Counted from the first letter of the stretch, positions 8,830-15,964 are shown. The stretch is DNA of 64,000 nucleotides from Chryseobacterium tructae (GCF_030409875.1 NZ_JAUFQR010000001.1:1488001-1552000); one strand, 5' to 3'. Notes: generated by a model not told the origin, from the sequence alone. Numbers and translations: made by a program.

Positions 8830-9108
8830 TTAAGGATTTAATACTTTAGCCATAGAAACCGCATCAGCAATAGTATCCAGAGCATAGATCTGAGAAATTC
8901 CCTGTGTAGTTGCAGCCTGCGTTAAAATATTTTGTTGATTTTGAGAATTCACTGCATTTTCAAACATAATTCCTGTAGAATGCGCTGCTGTTTGATAGAC
9001 ATTACTTAATGCCATTGCAGGAGACTCTGCTACCACTTTTACGTTAGTTTGTGTTACTGCATCTGTAATTTGTTCGTTTACTGTTGTTCCAGCTTTTTCG
9101 TTAGCCAT
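8830..9108 (-). CDS. rebB: RebB family R-body protein, copy 1
   Basis: This 92-aa protein belongs to the RebB family, the structural subunits of R bodies, which are coiled protein ribbons that extend suddenly and puncture membranes, known best from Caedibacter endosymbionts. The hallmarks are the N-terminal NEQITDAVTQTNVKV, the central ESPAMALSNVYQTAAHSTGI and the AVNSQNQQN segment. It differs from the next three copies at only a few positions. It is the last gene of the array. The family call is confident; the ability to form R bodies is inferred. Confidence 0.9.
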   Translation of the reverse strand: MANEKAGTTVNEQITDAVTQTNVKVVAESPAMALSNVYQTAAHSTGIMFENAVNSQNQQNILTQAATTQGISQIYALDTIADAVSMAKVLNP

Positions 9109-9136
9109 GATGATTATTTTTTATTAAGTTTTAAAA

Positions 9137-9157
9137 ACAACCGGGTTTTCCGGTTGT
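9137..9157 (-). terminator. Intercistronic hairpin in the rebB array, spacer 1
   Basis: On the minus strand ACAACCGG and CCGGTTGT close a short loop and are followed by a T run just upstream of copy 1. This fits a weak terminator or RNA-processing hairpin; the same element, with compensating changes, is in every spacer of the array. Confidence 0.6.
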
Positions 9158-9192
9158 TCGGAGAATGAAATTCTGCTTTTAGCAAAAATGAA

Positions 9193-9471
9193 TTAAGGAT
9201 TAAGGACTTTAGCAATAGAAACTGCATCAGCAATGGTATCCAGAGTATAGATCTGAGAAATTCCCTGAGTAGTCGCAGCTTGTGTCAAAATGTTTTGTTG
9301 GTTTTGAGAGTTCACTGCATTTTCAAACATGATTCCTGTAGAATGTGCAGCAGATTGATACACGTTACTTAAAGCCATTGCAGGAGATTCTGCCACTACT
9401 TTTACGTTAGACTGCGTTACTGCATCTGTGATTTGTTCGTTTACTGTTGTTCCAGCTTTTTCGTTAGCCAT
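9193..9471 (-). CDS. rebB: RebB family R-body protein, copy 2
   Basis: This 92-aa RebB copy is nearly identical to its neighbours. It carries the family segments DAVTQSNVKV, ESPAMALSNVYQSAAHSTG and AVNSQNQQN and ends in the shared VLNP. The flanking spacers are also almost identical to those of copies 3 and 4, so the array arose by recent tandem duplication of gene plus spacer. Different RebB variants are known to co-assemble in R bodies, so minor sequence differences between copies (T or S, L or A at a few sites) could matter for ribbon assembly. Confidence 0.9.
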   Translation of the reverse strand: MANEKAGTTVNEQITDAVTQSNVKVVAESPAMALSNVYQSAAHSTGIMFENAVNSQNQQNILTQAATTQGISQIYTLDTIADAVSIAKVLNP

Positions 9472-9499
9472 AATGATTATTGTTTATTTGAGTTTAAAA

Positions 9500-9520
9500 A
9501 CAGCCGGATTTTCCGGCCGT
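9500..9520 (-). terminator. Intercistronic hairpin in the rebB array, spacer 2
   Basis: On the minus strand ACGGCCGG and CCGGCTGT pair and are followed by a T run upstream of copy 2. Confidence 0.6.
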
Positions 9521-9556
9521 TCGGATAATGAAATTCTGCTTTTAGCAAAAAATGAA

Positions 9557-9835
9557 TTAAGGATTAAGGACTCTAGCAATAGAAACTGCATCAGCAATGG
9601 TATCCAGACTGTAGATCTGAGAAATTCCCTGAGTAGTCGCAGCCTGCGTCAAAATGTTTTGTTGATTTTGAGAATTCACTGCATTTTCAAACATGATTCC
9701 TGTAGAATGTGCAGCAGATTGATACACATTACTTAAAGCCATTGCAGGTGATTCTGCCACTACTTTTACGTTAGACTGCGTTACCGCGTCTGTGATTTGT
9801 TCGTTTACTGTTGTTCCAGCTTTTTCGTTAGCCAT
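9557..9835 (-). CDS. rebB: RebB family R-body protein, copy 3
   Basis: This 92-aa RebB copy is distinguished from copy 2 by IYSLDT in place of IYTLDT and by IARVLNP in place of IAKVLNP near the C-terminus. All family segments are intact. It lies in the middle of the array with 85-87 bp spacers on both sides that each hold a conserved hairpin. It is expected to encode a structural R-body subunit; nothing in the sequence separates its role from that of its neighbours. Confidence 0.9.
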   Translation of the reverse strand: MANEKAGTTVNEQITDAVTQSNVKVVAESPAMALSNVYQSAAHSTGIMFENAVNSQNQQNILTQAATTQGISQIYSLDTIADAVSIARVLNP

Positions 9836-9863
9836 AATGATTATTGTTTATTTGAGTTTAAAA

Positions 9864-9884
9864 ACAGCCGGATTTTCCGGCCGT
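9864..9884 (-). terminator. Intercistronic hairpin in the rebB array, spacer 3
   Basis: This hairpin is identical in design and almost in sequence to that of spacer 2, with a GC-rich stem and a T run on the minus strand. Confidence 0.6.
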
Positions 9885-9922
9885 TCGGATAATGATATAT
9901 TCTGCTGTTAGCAAAAAAAGGA

Positions 9923-10201
9923 TTAAGGATTAAGGACTTTAGCAATAGAAACTGCATCGGCAATGGTGTCCAGACTATAGATCTGAGAAATTCCCTGAGT
10001 AGTTGCAGCCTGTGTCAAAATGTTTTGTTGATTTTGAGAATTCACTGCATTTTCAAACATGATTCCTGTAGAATGCGCTGCTGTTTGATAGACGTTACTT
10101 AATGCCATTGCAGGAGATTCTGCCACTACTTTTACGTTAGACTGCGTTACTGCGTCTGTGATTTGTTCGTTTACTGTTGAACCAGCTTTTTCGTTAGCCA
10201 T
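9923..10201 (-). CDS. rebB: RebB family R-body protein, copy 4
   Basis: This 92-aa RebB copy differs at the N-terminus (AGSTVNEQ instead of AGTTVNEQ) and shares VYQTAAHSTG with copy 1 rather than VYQSAAHSTG. The mosaic pattern of differences among copies 1 to 4 suggests gene conversion or unequal crossing-over in the array. The RebB family segments are complete. Function is inferred to be structural. Confidence 0.9.
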   Translation of the reverse strand: MANEKAGSTVNEQITDAVTQSNVKVVAESPAMALSNVYQTAAHSTGIMFENAVNSQNQQNILTQAATTQGISQIYSLDTIADAVSIAKVLNP

Positions 10202-10229
10202 AATGATTATTGTTTATTTGAGTTTAAAA

Positions 10230-10250
10230 ACATCCGGATTTTCCGGTGGT
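10230..10250 (-). terminator. Intercistronic hairpin in the rebB array, spacer 4
   Basis: On the minus strand the stem is ACCACCGG with CCGGATGT. The outer pairs differ from the other spacers while the inner CCGG pairs are kept, and a T run follows. Confidence 0.55.
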
Positions 10251-10282
10251 TAGATTGATATTCCGCCTTTAGCAAAAATGAA

Positions 10283-10540
10283 TTAAGGAGTAAGGATTCT
10301 AGCAATAGAGATGGCATCAGCGATGGTATCTTTGCTGTAAATCTGAGTGACACCTTGCGTTGTTGCTGCCTGAGTTAAGATATTATGTTGATTTTGGGCA
10401 TTAATTGCATTTTCAAACATAATACCTGTAGAATGTGCAGCGGTTTGATACACGTTACTTAAAGCTATAGCAGGAGATTCTGCAACTACTTTTACATTCG
10501 ACTGTGTTACTGCGTCTGTGATTTGTCCGTTTACTGGCAT
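10283..10540 (-). CDS. rebB: RebB family R-body protein, copy 5 (shorter, divergent)
   Basis: This 85-aa RebB copy lacks seven N-terminal residues found in copies 1 to 4 and begins MPVNGQITDAVTQSNVKV. It is more diverged in the body (AINAQNQHN, GVTQIYSKDT, ARILTP) but keeps the whole family pattern ESPAIALSNVYQTAAHSTGI. It may be an older paralogue with its own role in the ribbon. It sits between the near-identical block and the frameshifted copy 6. Confidence 0.88.
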   Translation of the reverse strand: MPVNGQITDAVTQSNVKVVAESPAIALSNVYQTAAHSTGIMFENAINAQNQHNILTQAATTQGVTQIYSKDTIADAISIARILTP

Positions 10541-10566
10541 AATGATTATTGTTTATGGGTTAGAAA

Positions 10567-10585
10567 CAACCGGACTTTCCGGCTG
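10567..10585 (-). terminator. Intercistronic hairpin in the rebB array, spacer 5
   Basis: On the minus strand CAGCCGG pairs with CCGGTTG through one G-U pair. The T run after it is shorter than in the other spacers. Confidence 0.5.
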
Positions 10586-10610
10586 AGAGGATGAATTTTT
10601 ATCTAAAAAA

Positions 10611-10870
10611 TTAAGGTCTTAGAATCTTAGCAATAGAAACTGCATCAGATACCGTATCCAGGCTATAGATCTGCAGAATTCCCTGAGTGGTTGCTGCCTG
10701 ACCTAAATATTCTGTTGATTCTGATTCGTTACCGCATTTTCAAACATAATACCTGTAGAATGTGCTGCGGATAGATAGACATTGCTTAAAGCCATTGCAG
10801 GAGATTCTCCTATTACCTTTACGTTAGATTGCGTTACCGCATCTGTGATTTGTTCATTGACTGTTGCCAT
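10611..10870 (-). pseudogene. rebB: RebB family protein, copy 6, frameshifted
   Basis: From the ATG at 10870 the frame encodes a normal RebB protein (MATVNEQITDAVTQSNVKV, then ESPAMALSNVYLSAAHSTGI) up to about residue 56, where AATATTTAG brings a stop. Adding one T to the TTT at 10705-10707 restores the rest (LGQAATTQGILQIYSLDT to KILRP) and gives an 86-aa protein ending at 10611. The total length of 260 bp fits the loss of one base. Either this copy is dead or the base was lost in sequencing. It was too short in any one frame to stand out. Confidence 0.8.
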
Positions 10871-11361
10871 AGTTGTAATTTTTTTTTTGAGATTGGATCT
10901 CGGTTAATAATTATTGAGGTAAACTAATTTTCTATTATATTTTTAAACCCACGACAGATCCTGCAGATGAAATAGATTTCAAAGGCATTGATATAGACTG
11001 ATAATTGATGATTAGATCCGAAGGGTGATTCTTATTACAATGGTTGAAACCATTATTTGTAAGATCTGTGTGTGTTTAAAGCATATCTTTAAAGCTCAAC
11101 AAGCAAAAAAGCTGTTGAAAAAAGGATGCGGTTACCATTTTTAATATCTGTCTTAAAAATGAATTCCTGCGGTATATCTGCTGGCAATATGGGATTCCTT
11201 TGGGCTTAAAAATGGATTCTGAATGATTGCTTTTGAATATTGACAGCATGGGAAGACGGTGCAAAAATTGACATTGACCTGATTTGATTGTATAGATGGA
11301 TAGCACCGGAGCTTCTTTTTACAGGAAAGTAAACCGCATCCATAGTATTGAAAAACCGGGA
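10871..11361. other. Spacer within the reb locus, with a possible RebB relic
   Basis: This stretch has no convincing intact gene. A minus-strand frame at 11206-11343 reads 45 residues whose central part, SSGAIHLYNQ then SSHAVNIQKQS, loosely echoes the RebB pattern SPAMALSNVYQ then ENAVNSQNQQN. It may be a decayed rebB. A longer 76-aa frame at 11076-11306 shows no recognisable feature. Confidence 0.3.
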
Positions 11362-11589
11362 TTACAATCTTCCCTTTTTTAAAATTCCTAATTCTCTGTA
11401 TTTCAGCTTTCCGGAACTCATTTTTTTCATTCCCATGACATTATTGGCTATTCCCATCATAGAGTCCCTTTGCTGATTCAGTGCAGAATTGATCTGCATT
11501 AATCCTGTAGAATGTGCACTTACCTGAGCAGAAATTGCCTGAGGTACTGCTGTGGACATTCCGGTGATTATGGTATTGATTTCGTTCAT
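11362..11589 (-). CDS. Short RebB-like R-body locus protein
   Basis: The 75-aa protein has no N-terminal RebB segment but keeps a central VSAHSTGLMQINSALNQQRD that matches the HSTGI...NSQNQQ core of the array proteins. It ends in a basic tail (KKMSSGKLKYRELGILKKGR). It lies in the same minus-strand run as the other reb genes, 23 bp after the preceding gene. It is likely a minor or accessory R-body component; its function is inferred only from the shared core and position. Confidence 0.6.
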   Translation of the reverse strand: MNEINTIITGMSTAVPQAISAQVSAHSTGLMQINSALNQQRDSMMGIANNVMGMKKMSSGKLKYRELGILKKGRL

Positions 11590-11612
11590 AATAACTATTG
11601 GTGTTTGATGAT

Positions 11613-11993
11613 TTATGGACGGATATTACCAAATCTTGCATTCAGTTTATTCATCCTGTCCACGATTTTGATCTCCTTCTGCCTTAACTTTGCTGTTGAG
11701 GCTTCCTGAAGCTTTTTCAACTGTTCTTCATAATTCATAGAAGGAAGTTCAGAAGGAGTAGCTGCTACCGGAACCGGAGCTGTTTCTTGCTGTTTAACAG
11801 CTTCTTCCAGCTTTTCCAATAAAGGAGCCAATGACTTCATCGTTTCTTTGATTGCTTTTTCCTTGATGTAGTTTACGATTTCATCTTCATGCCTCAAAAC
11901 AAAAGGCATAATCTCTTCCTGAACCATTTCAGGCTCAGTCACTGCTGCAGGCCGTTGGGCTACAGGAACTTTCTTGGGTGTTTTTCTGTTCAT
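11613..11993 (-). CDS. Coiled-coil hypothetical protein of the R-body locus
   Basis: I do not recognise this 126-aa protein. I chose the ATG at 11993 (MNRKTPKKVPVAQRP) because the longer frame overlaps the preceding gene and starts with residues of no typical composition. It has a basic proline-rich N-terminus, a charged helical centre (IVNYIKEKAIKETMKSL then LLEKLEEAVKQQ) likely to form a coiled coil, and a helical C-terminus. It follows the preceding gene by 28 bp, so it is part of the same transcription unit. A role in R-body assembly is a guess from context. Confidence 0.6.
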   Translation of the reverse strand: MNRKTPKKVPVAQRPAAVTEPEMVQEEIMPFVLRHEDEIVNYIKEKAIKETMKSLAPLLEKLEEAVKQQETAPVPVAATPSELPSMNYEEQLKKLQEASTAKLRQKEIKIVDRMNKLNARFGNIRP

Positions 11994-12021
11994 GGTATCG
12001 TTTTTTACCGTTATAATAGAA

Positions 12022-12420
12022 TTACAGTAAATAATTAATGAATGCTGCTGCCGCTCTCCAGTCCCGATTGAGATCCTGAACAACAATATATCCAACTGCT
12101 TCCAGGGCAATACACGCCGAAATAGCATTCGCTGAAAGCATTTCTTTTAATTGATCCTGAGGCAGTTTCAGAATATAGTCACTTTGAAAGAACGTGCTTT
12201 TAGAATGACTTTCAGTGCCTTCGTTGGCTATGATTCTTAGAATTTGTTGGAAATAGTGAGCGATCAGCCTGGAAACCTGAAATTCCAGTTCCCTTTTCAA
12301 TTCCACAGTCTGTTCGTTGGTTATTAAATCTGAAACCGCTGATACATCCACATCATGTACGGAATATAAAGCTTCTCCTGTATCAGAAGGAGTGATGGTA
12401 ATATCTGTTTGAGGATCCAT
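12022..12420 (-). CDS. R-body locus hypothetical protein, downstream part
   Basis: This frame gives 132 aa rich in helices, ending AISACIALEAVGYIVVQDL and an Ala-rich tail. Read with the frame 12324-12845 it probably forms one protein of about 274 aa. The two frames overlap by 97 bp, and adding one A to the AAAA tract at 12420-12423 joins them as NLEKAKMDPQTDITIT. The composite length (824 bp) has the two-base excess expected for one lost base. It is of unknown function and sits within the reb transcription unit. Confidence 0.55.
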   Translation of the reverse strand: MDPQTDITITPSDTGEALYSVHDVDVSAVSDLITNEQTVELKRELEFQVSRLIAHYFQQILRIIANEGTESHSKSTFFQSDYILKLPQDQLKEMLSANAISACIALEAVGYIVVQDLNRDWRAAAAFINYLL

Positions 12421-12845
12421 TTTGCCTTTTCAAGATTGATGGTAAGCAGCTTGGAGTCGGATTCCGGAGCCGCAATATCGCTCAATGCTGTGAGGGGAAG
12501 AATTCTTACATTACAGTAAAAAGATTTGGGATCATCCAGTTTGATCATCACAACCGCTATTCCTGTCGCTTTTTCTTTGGGTTCTACCACAAAACACTGA
12601 TAGTTGGTATACTTTCTAATACTTTTACAGTTCACCAATCTGATGGTTGGCTGAATGTTGATGTCTGAGGTCTGGAGATTAAATACAAAACGGTCTGCAT
12701 TATTTTCAGCTTTTTTGTGATCCGTACTTTTGGTATCCAGATAAGAGCTGTCATGCGCTCTGATCAAATAAAGACGTTCATTTAAATCACTTAAGCTCTC
12801 TAGATTTAAAATTTTAGCAGGTTTGGTTACTGAGGAATAATTCAT
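12324..12845 (-). CDS. R-body locus hypothetical protein, upstream part
   Basis: This frame gives 173 aa, of which the first 141 look protein-like (MNYSSVTKPAKILNLESL, later NADRFVFNLQTSD and YQCFVVEPKEKATGIAVVMIKLDD), suggesting a beta-rich domain. The last 32 residues lie in the frame overlapping the next gene and look like out-of-frame sequence, so the natural protein probably continues into 12022-12420. Its ATG overlaps by four bases (ATGA) the end of the restored frame of the preceding gene, which supports tight coupling. Confidence 0.55.
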   Translation of the reverse strand: MNYSSVTKPAKILNLESLSDLNERLYLIRAHDSSYLDTKSTDHKKAENNADRFVFNLQTSDINIQPTIRLVNCKSIRKYTNYQCFVVEPKEKATGIAVVMIKLDDPKSFYCNVRILPLTALSDIAAPESDSKLLTINLEKAKWILKQILPSLLLIQEKLYIPYMMWMYQRFQI

Positions 12846-13056
12846 GGCTTATTATTTTTGAATTTGTTAATGAGTTGGGTTATTATTGTTTTTTTCTCTG
12901 TTTGCGTTTCAGGTTCCCCTGAAGTAATTACTGGTTTTACGAGTGGCTGTGTCAGTTTTACTGACTTCAATACTAATTTTCCCTCATGTGCAGCCGTAAT
13001 AAAGCTTTTTCTCATATTTTCTTTCTCTGATGAGGTTTCTTCCTGAATCGGATGGG
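12842..13056 (-). other. Continuation frame of the preceding reb-locus protein
   Basis: One more A in the ten-base A tract (T10 at 13064-13073 on the plus strand) lets the frame of 13057-13575 run on for 57 more codons (RVAHPIQEETSSEKENMRK and so on) to a TGA at 12842 that overlaps the next ATG as ATGA. The clean coupling at the end argues that this is genuine coding sequence. Confidence 0.6.
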
Positions 13057-13575
13057 CTACCCGTTTTTTTTTTCGTTCTCCTCAGTTCCGTTAGAAACTT
13101 CTGTAAACGAAGTAGGAGAGGAATGGGTTTCATTAGAGACAGGAAGCGTGTTGACATTGTAAATAGTATTGGAAACTTTAGCTTTTACTTCTGCATAATC
13201 ACTTACCATTTTAAATAAGTCTCTCATCATTTCATTTCCTTTTCCTGCATCCTGACCCTGCAACATTTCTGTTGGTGGAGTAGATGCCTCTTTACTGCCC
13301 GGAGCCGGCCCGAAAGTAGTTCCGTAGGTCAATAAATTATTAGCAAGTCTGCTCAATGCAATAAGACCTACCTGTTCAAAGCCTTTTAAAAAAGACTGTA
13401 AATCCTGAACCATCATTCCTGTAGACTGTTCAATCATTACTTTTGTTACTCCGGTCATTGGGGAAGCCTTAGGAGGTGCCAGCACCTCACTGTTCACAAA
13501 TACTACAGCTTTCTCCGCCGGAGTAGTGGCTTCCACTGCCTGAGATTGTGGGCTTTCACTGTTAAGTTCATTCAT
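13057..13575 (-). CDS. R-body locus protein with a QSTGMM core, interrupted at an A tract
   Basis: The 172-aa protein has an acidic N-terminus, a central MIEQSTGMMVQDLQSFLKGF that echoes the HSTGIM core of RebB, hydrophobic helices (GLIALSRLANNLLTYG) and a polar C-terminal half. It stops just after a ten-adenine tract; the other frame continues to 12842 and would make a protein of about 244 aa. Ten-base homopolymers are hot spots for slippage by polymerases as well as for sequencing error, so the length may vary in vivo. It lies 17 bp after the first gene of the operon. Confidence 0.65.
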   Translation of the reverse strand: MNELNSESPQSQAVEATTPAEKAVVFVNSEVLAPPKASPMTGVTKVMIEQSTGMMVQDLQSFLKGFEQVGLIALSRLANNLLTYGTTFGPAPGSKEASTPPTEMLQGQDAGKGNEMMRDLFKMVSDYAEVKAKVSNTIYNVNTLPVSNETHSSPTSFTEVSNGTEENEKKNG

Positions 13576-13592
13576 GATAGTAAGGTTTTAGG

Positions 13593-13808
13593 TTATCCTT
13601 TTAAAATTTTAATGGCATCAGCAACAATGGCTGGGTTGAGCTGATTCAAGTTTTGCTGATTGGTTACCGAATTCTGAATGGAAATTCCACTGGCATGGGT
13701 AGCCATCTGATAAAGCATACTCATGGCCTGTGCGGGAGATTCACCAAGCACGGTAACATTGGTCTGCGTTACAGCGTCTGTAGTCTGGTTGTTTACGGTG
13801 TCTGCCAT
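13593..13808 (-). CDS. rebB: RebB family R-body protein, first gene of the operon
   Basis: The 71-aa protein is a compact, divergent RebB: it has NNQTTDAVTQTNVTVLGESPAQ split over residues 6-27, then MSMLYQMATHASGISIQNSVTNQQN and a short C-terminus ending IVADAIKILKG, parallel to IADAVSIAKVL in the array copies. It is the promoter-proximal gene of the minus-strand run. The VLGESPAQAM form is close to the motif of classical RebB proteins. A structural role is inferred. Confidence 0.85.
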   Translation of the reverse strand: MADTVNNQTTDAVTQTNVTVLGESPAQAMSMLYQMATHASGISIQNSVTNQQNLNQLNPAIVADAIKILKG

Positions 13809-13927
13809 ATTTTGGGTTTAAATGGTTATTATTATTTTAATTTTCACAATCCTTTTACAAAGGTTTTTCTTTCAATTCAACCATTGTGTTTTTTTCGGCT
13901 GAGTATTCAGAATGAGATTGTTGACCT

Positions 13928-13950
13928 CTTTTGTCTGATACAAATTTCAT
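13928..13950 (-). promoter_or_regulatory. Putative promoter of the reb operon
   Basis: The minus strand reads ATGAAATTTGTATCAGA, with ATTTG in the place of the Bacteroidota -7 element, about 120 bases upstream of the first reb gene. TGAAATTTGTnT recurs on the opposite strand at 14185-14201 before the divergent gene. No good -33 element is seen. Confidence 0.35.
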
Positions 13951-14184
13951 GAATAAAAATAAATCTTCATTAAGGGAAAAAACGGATTTTTTAAAAATAA
14001 GGGAATTCTCCTATGGGTGAATTTTATGATTAAAAATGAAATGTTTTAATAATATATAGTGATCTTAATAGGATGGGTAATCCATTAGTTAATAGCTATA
14101 TATACTAATGTGATCTGTTACTAAGAGTAAACCCTGAATTTCTAAAAATGGGGCGATCCCCTCTATTCTGTCATGAGCTTTACC
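13951..14184. other. Divergent intergenic region
   Basis: This AT-rich spacer separates the reb operon from the divergent 14223 gene and contains no gene. It presumably holds the control region of both. Confidence 0.5.
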
Positions 14185-14201
14185 TTGAAATTTGTCTGAT
14201 A
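14185..14201 (+). promoter_or_regulatory. Putative promoter of the 517-aa gene
   Basis: TTGAAATTTGTCTGATA lies 22 bases upstream of the ATG and shares TGAAATTTGT with the minus-strand motif before the reb operon, so the two may respond to the same sigma factor or regulator. Confidence 0.35.
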
Positions 14202-14222
14202 ACCTATTAAATAATCAACAGT

Positions 14223-15776
14223 ATGGATCCAACAAAAAAACAAGGGAAAAACAAAACAAATAACCCTAATAAAGCCCAACCAATCCTTAATCCTAAGCTT
14301 AAATCTAAAGCACTCATACAGCCCGGATATGCAACAGGAGATATGTTTGCGATTGCCGCTGCTTTAGTGGATGATGATGAGCTTCATGTAATCATTACAA
14401 AAGGTAATGAAAACTGCAATGATCCCACAGACAAAGCGGATTCTATCAAAAAGTTTTATGAAGAATCGGGAATTGCTAAGAAGAGAATACATGTGGTGGA
14501 AGTAAGTAAATTAAGAAGCAATAATCAAGAATTAAAAGAAGCAATTTGTAAGCTTCGAGAACAAGAAGAAATTCCAAAAAAAGAAGTGCCTCTTGGCTAT
14601 GGGACGGATTATGTTGCCGAAAATTTCACAGCTGAAATGCAGGAAAAGCTAAGAGATGCATGGAAGGTTAATAGTAATGAAAGAGAAAATGATGCTATAA
14701 AAAAATGGTTGATAGAAAAGGGCATACCTACCAGGGGAGATCGTTTATTGATATTATGGTCACGGTTCAGTGGTAAGAATGGAGATATTCATATAGAGCA
14801 TGACACCAGTTATTTTGGAATCAAGCAGATTGTCAATAGAGCAGTGGATATGTATGATGCTATCATGATCACAGGAGATAAGGGGTATCAGAAGGAAAGA
14901 AGAGATAAAGGTTGGAGAAAAAAAGACGATTCGAAGAAAAGAGGTCATCAGTTTGACGAAATTGCGGAGGAGATCAATGCTGAGGTTGGAACTGCCAAAA
15001 TTTTTAATATCACCGAATTCTGGAATGATGAAGCTTCAAATGAACTGCCCAAATGGGATGGGGATACTCGGATGGGACAATTTAAACTGTATGAGTATTT
15101 TGAAAAAAATTTTGACGAGGTAAAACATCTCGGGTTCAGAAGTGGAAACCTCGAAGTGATGGCAATGCTGGGCTATACAGTCTTATATATGGAAGAATAT
15201 GGCAGTATAGGCGGTGAAAGAATGGCTAAATGGAATGACAATCGTGGGAAAATCCTCAAGGAGAAAGGAATTATTAAAGCTACAAAAGATATTGGATATC
15301 AACGAATCCTATTGAATGTACTCCCAACAAGAACAGGTAAATATCTTCAGGATAAAAAGGCAAAGATAGTAAAAGAAGTTACTGAGAGAATAGAAGAAAT
15401 GAATGAAGAAGAGAAAAATGAATTAGTTAGAAAATACAAAATAAAAAATAAAAGAAACAAAATAAGAAAAGAAGAAACAGAAGAAGAAACACTAAAAAGA
15501 ATAATAAAAGAAGAGATAGACAGAGAAGTATATAAAGGAATAAAAAAAGAAAAAATAGACCGTCCAGATTTTACTCCTGGTAAAGAAGGTAGGGGTAAAA
15601 AGCCTGATGAAATACGTGATAAATACCAAGGATTTGATGATGCAGACTTGGATAATCTTTTTAATCGATATATACATGTAGGTTGGGAGGGACCATCAAG
15701 GAAAGAAGATAAAATAAAATGGGAAATAAAAAAATATTCTGAGCCGCGAGAAGATAGAATAAAAGAAAGACCTTAA
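14223..15776 (+). CDS. 517-aa protein of unknown function beside the R-body locus
   Basis: I do not recognise this protein. The N-terminal 35 residues are basic and Asn/Pro-rich without a signal peptide. Residues 32-300 look like an alpha/beta nucleotide- or sugar-binding fold (ALIQPGYATGDMFAIAAALV, GDRLLILWSRFSG, AVDMYDAIMITGDKGY, then LGFRSGNLEVMAMLGYTVLY), vaguely like a glycosyltransferase or nucleoside hydrolase layout. The C-terminal 170 residues are extremely rich in Lys and Glu, A-rich at DNA level and probably helical. It is divergent from the reb operon and shares a promoter-like motif with it. A role as cargo or toxin of the R-body system is speculation; an unrelated enzyme is equally possible. 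Confidence 0.6.
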   Translation: MDPTKKQGKNKTNNPNKAQPILNPKLKSKALIQPGYATGDMFAIAAALVDDDELHVIITKGNENCNDPTDKADSIKKFYEESGIAKKRIHVVEVSKLRSNNQELKEAICKLREQEEIPKKEVPLGYGTDYVAENFTAEMQEKLRDAWKVNSNERENDAIKKWLIEKGIPTRGDRLLILWSRFSGKNGDIHIEHDTSYFGIKQIVNRAVDMYDAIMITGDKGYQKERRDKGWRKKDDSKKRGHQFDEIAEEINAEVGTAKIFNITEFWNDEASNELPKWDGDTRMGQFKLYEYFEKNFDEVKHLGFRSGNLEVMAMLGYTVLYMEEYGSIGGERMAKWNDNRGKILKEKGIIKATKDIGYQRILLNVLPTRTGKYLQDKKAKIVKEVTERIEEMNEEEKNELVRKYKIKNKRNKIRKEETEEETLKRIIKEEIDREVYKGIKKEKIDRPDFTPGKEGRGKKPDEIRDKYQGFDDADLDNLFNRYIHVGWEGPSRKEDKIKWEIKKYSEPREDRIKERP

Positions 15777-15930
15777 ATGAAAATTAGCAATTCAGCTCTT
15801 CTGAAAGGTTTAAAATCAAAGTGATACCTACAAATTAAAATCCGTATTTCTAAGGTTTCCTATATGAGACTTTATTCTGAGTTTTGCAGCGTAATAATCA
15901 CGTACCTAAATTTTATATGACTATACACCG

Positions 15931-15964
15931 AAATCCGGAACAGATGTGATCTGTTCCGGATTTT
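15931..15964 (+). terminator. Terminator after the 517-aa gene
   Basis: AAATCCGGAACAGAT and ATCTGTTCCGGATTT form a perfect 15-bp stem with a three-base loop and a T-rich end. The rest of the 15777-16039 spacer shows no gene. Confidence 0.85.

Noticed and set aside
8830..10870. Direct repeats of about 365 bp considered as a CRISPR array or satellite repeat
   Set aside because: The units are whole RebB genes with spacers, and differences fall in a protein-coding pattern.
11076..11306. 76-aa minus-strand frame in the reb spacer
   Set aside because: It has no recognisable domain, no coupling to neighbours and overlaps a better, though weak, RebB-like frame.
11613..12128. 171-aa version of the coiled-coil reb-locus gene
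   Set aside because: The first 45 residues overlap the preceding gene and look like out-of-frame sequence; ATG at 11993 is a better start.
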